NCBI RefSeq assembly: GCF_947250635.1
Contig: NZ_OX366335.1
Coordinates: forward strand, 1,116,001 to 1,180,000
DNA from: Wolbachia endosymbiont (group B) of Parapoynx stratiotata
Lineage (GTDB): Bacteria > Pseudomonadota > Alphaproteobacteria > Rickettsiales > Anaplasmataceae
Direction: 5' to 3'
DNA: 64,000 bases
Below the pieces are notes generated by a model. It worked only from the letters and a program-made list of their open reading frames with translations. It was not told the DNA's origin and did not search any database. The position numbers and the translations under genes were made by a program. Positions 17,274 through 29,200 of this stretch are shown one piece after another; within the stretch, counting starts at the first letter, position 1, and each line of letters opens with the position of its first letter.

Positions 17274-20200
17274 CCTTATTCCTAGTCAAATGGCCTTGAA
17301 CTGAAGCATTACTTAAATAACTTTGAGGCTCTAAACTCATTTGCTTTGCATCATCAACTTCTAATCTACCATCTCTGTTGTGTAATATCTGCTCTATTGA
17401 TTGATTTAGCAGACCCTTATTAAATTGAGCTATAAACTTGTCAAATTTCTTCGGATTTAATTTACCAGCTTCTTCATCAGGACATGCTTTCTCTACATAC
17501 GATTTTAAAATCCCTGAAATTTCATTGAATTTACCACCCATGATTTTTCCAGTAATCTCTTTGTGCATTCCCACAAAATCAATATTCAATCGATGCATTG
17601 ATACACCACTTTTTAATCCAGCTTGCTCTACTACTTTCTCAAATTCCTTTGTAATATTTAATGCATAGCCCTGTGCTTCTAGTGGGGATATAGACTGACC
17701 TACTGTAGAAATATACTTTTGACCTGTAACTTTTCTAATTAATAAATCAAGTAACATTATTGTACCATTTACATCGATTGGTGGACTAATTTGTGAGATT
17801 GAACTTTGAGTGAATGTTTTCTCAGGTAAAGCAGCTCTAGAACCTAATAACCCACTCACAGAGCTTCTTATCCAACCAAATACATTTATCCATGAAGATG
17901 GTCTTGTGCCACTACTTGCTGCTATCTCAGGTTGATTTATAGCAAGTGGTTTTCTTGAAATATGATGACGAGCATGATCTCCATGGTGATGACGACGTCT
18001 GCGTTGCACAGGTTTTTCTCTTTCTTCCTTGAGTTTTTCTTTTAAATATTCCACAATATCATTGTGTCCTTCGCTTCTAGCAATATCTAGCGGTGTTCCA
18101 TCAGCATTACATTTAGCATTAATGTTGGCCCCCTTAACTATAAGGTACTCTACTACATCCAAATGACCACTCCAAGAAGCCCAGTGCAGTGGTGTATGAC
18201 CTTGTGTATCAGTATCATTAACGTTAGCTCCCTTGCTTATCAGATCTATAGCCTTATTAAGATCACCACCTTTTGCTGCGATCAACAATTTTTTATCTAA
18301 GTCTAATTGCGTTTGCTTCAAATATTCTACAACATCACTAAGTTTTTGATAGGCAGCAATATCTAGCGGTGTTTTACCAGCCTTGCACTTAGCATTAATG
18401 TTGGCTCCCTTACTTATAAGGTATTTTACTACATCTAAATAACCAACAGCAAGGTGCAGAGGAGTATCATCATTGTTATCTTTAACATTAACATTAGCTC
18501 CCTTGCTTATCAGATCTATAGCCTTATTAAGATCACCACCTTTTGCTGCGATCAACAATTTTTTATCTAAGTCTAATTGCGTTTGCTTCAAATATTCTAC
18601 AACATCACTAAGTTTTTGATAGGCAGCAATATCTAGCGGTGTTTTACCAGCCTTGCACTTAGCATTAATATTGGCTCCCTTACTTATAAGGTACTTTACT
18701 ACATCCAAATAACCAGTAGCAAGGTGCAGAGGGGTATCATCATTGTTATCTTTAACATTAACATCGACTTTCTCTTCATCTATAAAATATTTTACTATAT
18801 CTAATTTACCGTTGGAAGCAGCACAGTGCAGGGGAACTCTGCCACTATTATCTCTGATTTCTAAAATATTTTTCTCACCCATAGAACATTTAATTATATC
18901 TAAATGATTACCTAAAGAAGCATTACATGGAAGAGTGCTACCATTATTGTATTTAAATATTGAATTAGCGTATTCTTCTATCAAAAACTTTGCAACCTCT
19001 AAACGTCCTCTCCATGCAGCATAGTGCAGTGGTGTGTAACCTTGTTTATCAGTATCATTAATACTTACTCCCTTGCTAAGAAAAAACTCTATGATATCTT
19101 TACTATTATTCTCAGCAGCAACATGTATAGACTTTTTACCATAAGGGCCTTTATCTGCAGCATTAATATCAGCGCCTTTCTTTACCAAAAACTCTGCAAC
19201 TTCTAAATGACCTTTGTATGCAGCCCAATGTAGTGGTGTCCAGCTGTACTTATCTCTAGTATTAACATTAGCATTTCGACTAATAAGACTCTTCACTTTA
19301 TTGAGATCGCCATTTTGTACTGCAGTCAGCAATTCTTTATCTAAATCTGACTGTACTTGTTCTATTATTTGTATTATATCTGTATAACCTTCTTGCACAG
19401 CCAAATCCAAAGGTGTTTTACCATCCTTGTCTTTAGCGTTAATATTAGCACCTTTATTGAGAAGAAGTTTGACTGTACTTGGTTTATTTCCTTGTATAGC
19501 TAAATGTAAAGGTGTTGAACCGTTATTATTTACATCATTAATGCCACTAGCATTTCTATCTAAAAGAAATTCAACTATTTCAAGCTTACTATCATACTGA
19601 GCAGCCACATGTAAAGGTGTATTACCATACACATCTTTAGCTTTAATATTAGCGTTCTTATCAAGAAGAAACTTAACTATGTCGAACTTGTTGCTAAAAA
19701 CAGCAAAGTGTAAAAGTGTCCAATCATTACTACCTTTAGTATTCAATCCAGCACCTTGATTTGCAAGGCCTTCAACTTTATTGAGATCTCCATCTTGCAC
19801 TGCAGTCAATAATTCTTTATCCAAATCTAACTGTGCTTTTTTCAAAAATTCTATTACATTTACGCGATTCTTTTGAGCAGCTAAGTCTAAAGGTGTTCTA
19901 CCGTCGGCAGTTAAAGCATTAATATTAGCACCTCTCTCAACAAGATACTTAACTACATCTAATGAACCCAATTGAACAGCCCAATGAAGAGGCATCCAAC
20001 TTTCATTATCTTTGGCATTAATATCAGCACCGTTATTTATGAGAAGTTTAACTATATTTAAATTATCCTTTTGAATTGCCCAGAACACAGAGACCCAACC
20101 CAGCCTACTTTGAGCATTAACATTAGCACCTCGTCTGATATTGTCTCTAACTTTACCAAGATCTTCTTTTTCTACAGCAATCAATAATTCTCTATCCAGA

Positions 20201-23200
20201 TTTAATTGTGTTTGTTTTAAAATTTCCACTATATCTGTGTAACCCTTTTGCTCAACCAACTCTAAAGGTGTTTTATTGTCTTTATTTTTAGCCTTTAAAC
20301 TAGCTCCCTTTTCGATAAGATATTTTGCTACGTTAAAGTGACCATTATTACAAGCATTATGTAGAGGAGTATTATCATTATTATCTTTAGCTTCTAAATT
20401 AGCACCTTGAGCAATAAGATCTTTTACTTTATCAAGATTACCATCCCTTGCATTAATTAATAACCCTTGATCCAACTCCGCCTTCTTCAAAATTTCTATC
20501 ATATCTCCTTTAGTAGCTAAGTCTAAAGGTGTTTTATTATTCTCATCTTTAGCATTGACACTAGCGCCTCTATCAAGAAGAAGTTTTACTACGTTCAACC
20601 TTCCTGCTTCAACAGCAAGATGTAGAGGTTTTCTATTATGGTCGTCTTGAGACTCTATGTCAGCACCTTCATCAAGAAGAAATTGAGCTATATCCAGATT
20701 ACCCTCTTGAGCAGCAAAATGTAAAGGCGTTCCCTGATACGTTATCTCATTATTAAATTTTGCACCGTTACTAACAAGAAGCTTGACCACACCCCATTTA
20801 CCTGACTGAGCAGCATAAAGTATCGGTGTCCAATCACGCCCGTCTTGAACTTCGATACTTGCACCTCTGTCAAGAAGGAATTGAACCATATCCAAATTAT
20901 TTCCTGATGCAGCAAAGTGTAAAAGTGTTTTACCTTCCTTATCTTGAGCATCAATATTAGCACCTCTATCAAGGAGTAGTTTTACTATACTACATTTACC
21001 TGACTGAGTAGCAAGAAATATTGGTGTGTAACCAAACTCGTCTTGAATTTCGGTATTAGCACCTCTGTCAAGAAGAAGTTTGGCCTTATCCCATTCACCA
21101 GCTCCAGAAGCAAGATGCAAAGATGTCCTACCAAGTTTACCTTGAGCATTTATGTCTCCACTGTTTGGAGCCTCTAAAGGTATAGAATTCTTTTGTGAAT
21201 TAATAATAGAACTCACATTATTTAATTCATCAATACTATCTGAATTACGTATTTTATCTATTTCGTTACTTAATAATATTTCTTTGTCAGCAAATTTTAT
21301 AGATAATGTTTCCATTTTAAGTTCTTTATAAAAATCTTTAAAATGTATAATACACAACTCACTTGCTTCTATATCAGCATTAAAGGCATTGGTAACTATC
21401 AGATCATATTTATCATGAAGATAGGTATACTGCCCTGCTTTTTTAGATATGATTAGTTTATTCTTTTCTTCCACGTCTTGAGGTGTTACTACAATAATTT
21501 TCTCATCAGAAATAAAGAACGAAGACTTTAAACCTAAACTATCATCGATTTCCATCGGTGCATTATCAAAAATAATTTGTAATTTTTTATACCACTTATT
21601 TACAAGGGCATCTTTCAACCTAACTGTTATTACATCTTGCTGCAAGCCGGTAGCTGATATAGATAACTTAATTAATAAATCACTTTTGCCTTTAATAACT
21701 GTTGGTATCGGTTTTATACTCAAATCCCTATTTATCTGCTGCACCAACTGATGTAGGTCTAATGTACTTCTTAAACTTTTCTTTCCATTGACATCATCAT
21801 TAATCACTACTTCTTGAATAGGGAAGTTTTCAATATCAAGTGTTTCATAACCTGAAGTAATTGCACATACATCGTTTCCGCTTAGAACAATATTTCTTCT
21901 CTCACTTGCATTGAGTTCATTACATACATCTCTCCTCATAGAATCCGCAGCATTGCTTCTCCCTCTATTATTTAAATAACTATCTAAATATAACTTATTT
22001 TTTGACTGATTTAAAAAGGTATGCCTTTCAACATCTTCCACTATAGCAGATATTCTACTTGCTATTTGCTGACTATTTTCTTCAGTTAATATTAACTGAT
22101 AGTCCACTGCAGTTTGATTATAACCATTTAATTCTCGTATGCTACGTCTCTTGCGAGTAGATCCACAATTTTCAATTTTCCACTTAAATTGACCACCCTC
22201 TTCATTTGAAGGCCAGGTAAACACATACCGCCTGTTATTGTCAACTTGGAAAGTAGAAGCACTATTAGGTGAATATAAGTACCTTCCATACTCAACATTC
22301 TTGAGATACACATTATCACCATTAGGCTCAACCTTCCACTTAAATTTATCACTATTGCTATTTGAAGGCCAGGTAAACGCATACCGCCTACCCCTGTCAC
22401 AATCGTTTAAGTGGTATGTACAATCATCATTAGGCGAATACAAATACCTTCCATACTCAACATTCTTTAAATACACATTATCGCCATTGAGCTCAACCTT
22501 CCACTTAAATTGATCACTATTTCCATTTGAAGGCCAAGTGAACACATACCGCCTATCCCTGTCACACTTGTTTAAGTGGTACATGCAATCATTATTAGGT
22601 GAGTACAAATACCTTCCATACTCAACATTTTTAATACATATCTCTGAAGAAAATACTGCATTTCTCACTGATTCTGGTAATTTGTTTTTTAGCTTTTCAA
22701 GATCAGATTTCTCTTCTGAATTGACGCTAGGCGTTGTCATGGTCTCTCTAATAGAGTAAGCTAATTTGAACATTGCACCATCATTCTTTGGTATTTTGTC
22801 AAACGCAGCTATATAACCTGGAATAAACTGACCAATATAATGGTGACTGCGTATAAACCTTAATATTCCTTCTATACCTACACCCGCGTATGTGTCATTT
22901 ACAGCTTCCTTAATTGCTTCATTAAACAACCTTTCATCGAAATTATAAACCTTATCTATGAGTTCAATAGTCGAAGCACTACGACTATGCAGTATACCCT
23001 CCTTTAGCACCTTTTTGGCTGCACTTTTTATTGAATCTCTTAAACTACTTATACAAGACTCTACCAATCTTTTTGCATTAGATGGAATATTTGCTTGGTT
23101 AACAACTTCCTTCTTTAAAAATCCAACCTGTTTTATCATTTTAGATGCGTCATTACTTTTAGTCTTGATCCTGTTACAAAGAAGTTCAATTACACCTGAG

Positions 23201-26200
23201 TCATTATTGTAAGCAGCTAAGTACAGAGGTGTTCTACCATCGTTGTTTTTAGCCTCGATATCAGCACCTCTATCAAGAAGAAGATTAATTATATTTTGCT
23301 TGGCTTCTTCAACAGCCAAATGCAGGGGTGTCTGACCCTCCTTACTTCTAATTTCAATGTTAGCACCTTTATCTACAAGAAAACTAACCATATCAAAGTT
23401 GCTGTAATGAACAGCATAGTGTAAAAGTGCCCAATTATCATCGTTGCAACTAGTTAAGGCATTAATGTCACCTTTCTTCTCTAAAAATGATTTAAATACA
23501 CTTTTGCTTAATTTCACATTACCGTTGTAAACAGCATAATTCAAAGCTGTCCAGTTCTGTGAACACTGATTTTTATGTTCAACATCAGCAGTACTTTTTT
23601 TAGCAGCTTTATCAAGAAGAACTTTAACTTCATCCTCTTTACCTTCATAAACTGCTGTGCTTACCAATGGTTTTAATACCCCCAATCCTGAAGTTATCAT
23701 CCGCTTATTGCACTGATCTATTATGTCTGAATCATAACCATTCAGCAAAAGATCATTTTCTAACTTTTCAAGCAATGTTAAAATCTGATTACTACTTGGC
23801 GTTTTATTTTTTAATTCCTCAATTTGTTCTAAATTACAGGAACTTTCTGTAAAGCTAACCCGGTCTTGCAGTGAAGGAAAACCAAGACATTGATGTGCTG
23901 AGTCTCTATTTTCTCTTTCAAAATCGTCAACTGATATTAAACATTTAAAGTCATTTTCTACTTTAGGAGTATATTTACTTCTATTTTGGTAATTTTCTGA
24001 AGCTTTATCAATTAAAGCTTGTATTTTTCTTACCTCAGATAAACTAAACCTATCTAATCTACGGAGCGTTATTGGTTCTAAACCTAGATCAAACTCCAAC
24101 GTAGAAATTCTATAAGATTCAGAATTATTCCAATTGTTCATGTTGATCGTATGATTAGACTTCTTATCACGAAATATCAGATCTGTACCACTACTAGAAA
24201 CTTCAACCTGATCCGGAGTAATATTTTTTAGTACCATTACTCCTATTCGTTCCTCATCTTGTCCTACAGAAATAGAGATATTTTTTTCTAATTTTTGATT
24301 GTGCTGAATGATACTAGTAGAATCACTAAAGTCTTCAATATATTCTTTTACAATTCTTTCATAATCACCTCTAAGTTTATCCTTATACTCCACTACATTA
24401 TCAACATTTTCTAATAAGCCAGAAGATAGGAAAAGGTCATTATTATTCCATAAAGAATAAGAAATATTTTTCCATTTATTTCGGTTAGTATAAAACCCTT
24501 CTATTCTAATAATAAAAGGAATTTCACTTTCTCTTATTAATAAGAGGTCATCTTTATCTTTATATTTTTCAATATCTTCAAGACGGGAATCTATCACTAC
24601 ATGATCATCTTGAAAATCTTTAGGTAACACAAACATGTTTTGAGCTTGTGTAGAGTGGAAAAAAGGAACTAATTTACCCTTTCCCGAAGAAGAGGGAGAA
24701 CAAAACATTGATTGTATATTGGGGATAAAAGTTTCTCCTTTTTTGTTCATAACTATAAGATGCCTATAATTAGGATCTTGAAAGTAATTTTTCACTCGAA
24801 TGTTACTATTATTGTATTTTAAATACAGATCACATTGCTGGATTGAAAAATCTTTCTCAACTGCCGACATAAATAGTGTATCTAGTTTTTTATCACTTGA
24901 GTTATTATCAATTTTAACTTCTCTACTATTTATATCATTGCTAATAAAATACACATCACTTCCTCCTCCTCCCCTAGCAAACATAGTTCCTTGATCGAAG
25001 TTTATTACATCATCTTCCAGAGAACCAAAAACCATATGTGGAACTGCACTATTACCATGATTCTGTACTCTATCTCTGATAACACTAAAGACTTTGTAAT
25101 CCTTGTTATTGTTTAGAATTTTCTTATAATGACTTGCAACATCGTCAAAATTATCTAAGGAATGTTCTGAATGTAATTCAAATGAAGTAATTTTTATAGT
25201 TGATGAATCTGATCTTTCAATCTTAGGAACAATATTACTACCATTTTTATCTATTAGTACAAAGTAAGGCTTATTACTGCTTCGCTCAACGTAATTTTTT
25301 ATATCGAGAGTAAATTGATTATTTTGACCAAAATTTATTTTCAAAGATAAAGTATTACTGTTTTTAGAGTAAGTTATTTGATCACAATCACTTAATAAAT
25401 CAAATTCAGGAAAACTTACAGTTCCTGTTCCATCTACGTCAATTTCTGAATATAACCCCCTACCCTTATAGTCTGCAGTTTTTACGTAAAAAGTATAATT
25501 GCTTTTTCTACCTTTGACTCTAGTATACGGCGAAATAATTACTTTTTTGCAACTTTCAACTACATCTTTCTCATTGTTGTTAGAGCCACCACCACTATCT
25601 ATGATAACGTCACGATCATCGGTTCCTGTAAAGTGTTCAGAATAACCCATGCACGAAATCTCATCCACCTTGTTCTTTCTTCCAACATAGTAGTAATTAA
25701 AGATGCCATTATTATCAATTTGATCATTGATTAGCCAACGACCATTTACTCTTGCCTTTAATGACCCAGAGGCACTAGGCTTAAAACGATAGTCAATCAC
25801 ACCTGTAACTTTATTTTCTGCTAATTGACTTAGATCAAGTATATTAATAGAGTTACTTCCACCAATCATTTTGCCTGAAAAGCTAGGGTTATTTACAAGA
25901 ACAAACCTGTTCACTACATTATTACCACCAGTTATTTCTGCTGTACCTGAGCCAATTAGAAAATTATTGTGCCACTCATTACTTCCAACAATTGTACCTC
26001 TGTTTACATTTTGTAGATCATAAACAATTGTCTTGTCTTTCTGCGCCACGTTTACTCTACCACCTTGGTTAATAACCATTGCATTTTCACAGTAGTATAC
26101 AGCCGACTTAACTGAGCTTTTAATACCTTTCTCATAATCTTGATTAGTAATCTGTGGTAAACAAAGCATGTTAGCACCTTTGATATAATCAGGTACAACA

Positions 26201-29200
26201 CGTGAAAGATTTTTTGTATTGGCATTTTTCCTATTCATCATAATCGTTGCATAATCTGGACGAAGAGTATTACCACTTACTTTTCCAAGACCAACACCAT
26301 AAGCAATAACACTATTAGGAGCATTATTTAAAGCCTTCCAAACTTGTTTAGCTAAACTATTAACTATGTCTTTCCTAGCTGCAAGATGCTGCACATCAGC
26401 TGCCATAGGTTGAAAAAGAAGTGTACGCCAAAAAATACTCCAATTCTCTCCATGGGTTGTATCATACTTTTTCTTGTACTCTACGATATTGCTAACACCA
26501 CTATAAATTCCGCAACCTACCATGAGCCCAAACCCAACTGCAATACCAACTACCGGCATACTTGCTGCTGTAAGAGCAACACCAGAAACAAATGACACAC
26601 CAGAAAAAGATATAGATGCTATATTATCTCTTATTTCTTTCTCTCCACATGGATTATCACTATTCTCTCTTTTTTTACAATCTACAAGATTACTTGCTGA
26701 CATGCCTATATCAACAATATCAAAGACACCAGTTAAAGCTCCTGCTGTACCTTTCGCTATTGTACTTCCAAATTTTACTCCTGCAACTCGAATAGCAAAT
26801 TTTGTCTGTTCACCTAAAGCACCTGGTATAACTTTTCCTACAACCTTTTCAGCTGATGTTACAACTCTTGGAGTAATTTTAACCATTACATTCTCAATTG
26901 GTTGAGATGCAAAAGACCATCCTATTCCGCCTAGATTTAATCCACAATCCGTTGCTGTTCCATCCTTACAAGACACAATGGCACCATGGATCCCTCTTAT
27001 TAATTGTATCCCACCAGCAGCATTCATTAACCTGCTTTTTAGCTTTAGATTTTTTGTTAAACTACTCTCTTGATGTACAATATCACCGTGCAAATCCTTG
27101 ATACGTTCATTCTGGACATAGCGCTCATATCCTTGATCTTCAATTACCTTATCAACTAAATATTTATAGTCACCTTCAATATTTTTGTTCCTAACAAACT
27201 CCACTAGTTGAGCATTTTTTGCTTCATCTTGACTATTTTTAACATAAGTTAGAAATTTTTCGCTATCAACTATAATTTTGTCCACATTATTTCCATCTAC
27301 TTTCCCTTTACTAAACTCTTCCACATCACCCTTTGAAAATAAACAAGGATTGATACTTCTTCTACTTCTACCTCCTCCTACGCAACTATTTAGGTCGAAT
27401 TTTGGTTGTTGTGTCCCAGCAAGTACAGCCTCTAAGTTAGCTATACGTTGTGGATCTATACTTAATGTGTTTGAAATACCTTCTCTCATACGTATAAAAT
27501 GATTTTCTCTTCTTTGAATTCGCAAATGGTTACGTATTTCATCAGGAATATTACTTAATCTATTTCCTTGCAACACAGTATTAATATCTCTAGCGTTTTC
27601 TAACGCCCATAAGCCGCAATTATAACCATCTCTTTGTTGAATAACAGAAACATCATTAACGGTAATTTGAGCCTGTTGTAAAACTTGACGAATATTATCT
27701 GGAACATTATTACCCAACGAGTCTACATAGTATCCATTATACTGCCCATTTTGATGGGAGATGACCAACGTAACCCAGTGATTATTATCTAAATTAACAA
27801 TTAAAGTTAATGGCCTTCTTTCACCTCTTGTTGTTACTCTATCTTGAAACTGTTGCAATTGATTAACTATATGTTCTGGTGATCCCACTATTTCAAACAA
27901 TGTGTCAATTCCATAATCGTATTTTATTCTTGCAATATCAGCTATATCATGTTGTTGAAGCCAATAATGATAATCTTTTTCTGCTGTTGCAGATTCTAAT
28001 GTACGTAAATTCTCCTCTTGTATACCAATATTTTTGAGTCTCTGAGTTACCTCTTGTATTTCTTCTAAATGTTTTCTCTTAGCTATGTCAATAGAACTAT
28101 GAACTACTATAGCAGAAACAAACTCATCACTCGTTAATATTAAAGAATTTTTATCTTTAGCCTTCATATTAACAACCACACCCATGAAAAACATTTTATC
28201 ACTATCTGTAATTGCTTTCAGTGCCGCCCCTTTAGCATATCTAACATTTTGTTCTTTTGTTAATTTATCAACTTCTTTTTTCATTCCTTCTTCATCTAAG
28301 TTTTTATCTATAAGCTTAAATTCTAGCGCTATAGGAGTGTATTCTTTAGTACCCTGAGGTGAAGGACCAATACCTTGAATTACCATATCTACACGACCAC
28401 CTGCTCCTACTTGAAATTCAGGTATAATTACAGTCTTTGCAGAATCTTGTTGTTTTGTAGAAGTCTCTTTTAGCTTCAAATCACTGTAACTACTAAGTAA
28501 ACCATTAAGAACAGCTTGTAACCTTGCTTCATTAGTAATCAAATCTTTAATAGGGTAAATCGTATCTGCTACTTCAGTAAGCAACACTTTATACGCTTGC
28601 AATGAACCCTCACCGTCGGAAGCATGTTGAGAAGTGATTGCTTGATCAAATTTTGCCTTTAATTCATCAGAATTAGGTATCTCAATAAACTTGCCATCTG
28701 TAAATTGTTGATCATTACCACTTGATTCATATTTACTTATCTGTTCTATTTCAAAAAGGTCTTCAAAAGATAACCCTGTTTCATATTTTTTGAGACTCAT
28801 TTTAATTTCTATAACATTGCCTACTCTTCCTATTTCAGGTATGTTCAGCACTGGAATTTTTTTATCAGCATAGAATTCTTTTGTATTGGACTCTCGTATA
28901 TGAAAAATGAATGCTGTGTTTTCTTGCCCTTCATTACCTTGAACAAATATTAATGTCATAACCGGGCTTTTGGACAAAGTGTACTCCGTTCCTCCAGACC
29001 AATCCAGAGGGTACTCACCATATGAGTATATATATTTTTTAATGTTACTTTGATCTTGACCAATCTTGTTGATTAAAATTGATTGACCTAATATGTCTCG
29101 ACTGAAATAGTAATGATCTTTTGTTTCTTTATTTGCTGGAAAAGTATGGTATTCACTTGATAACAAATCCGTTATTTCTTGCTTAAAATCTTCCTCAGAA

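Noticed and set aside
22128..22513. Repeat-like ORFs on both strands within the giant gene
   Set aside because: Shadows of the three trefoil-like repeats.
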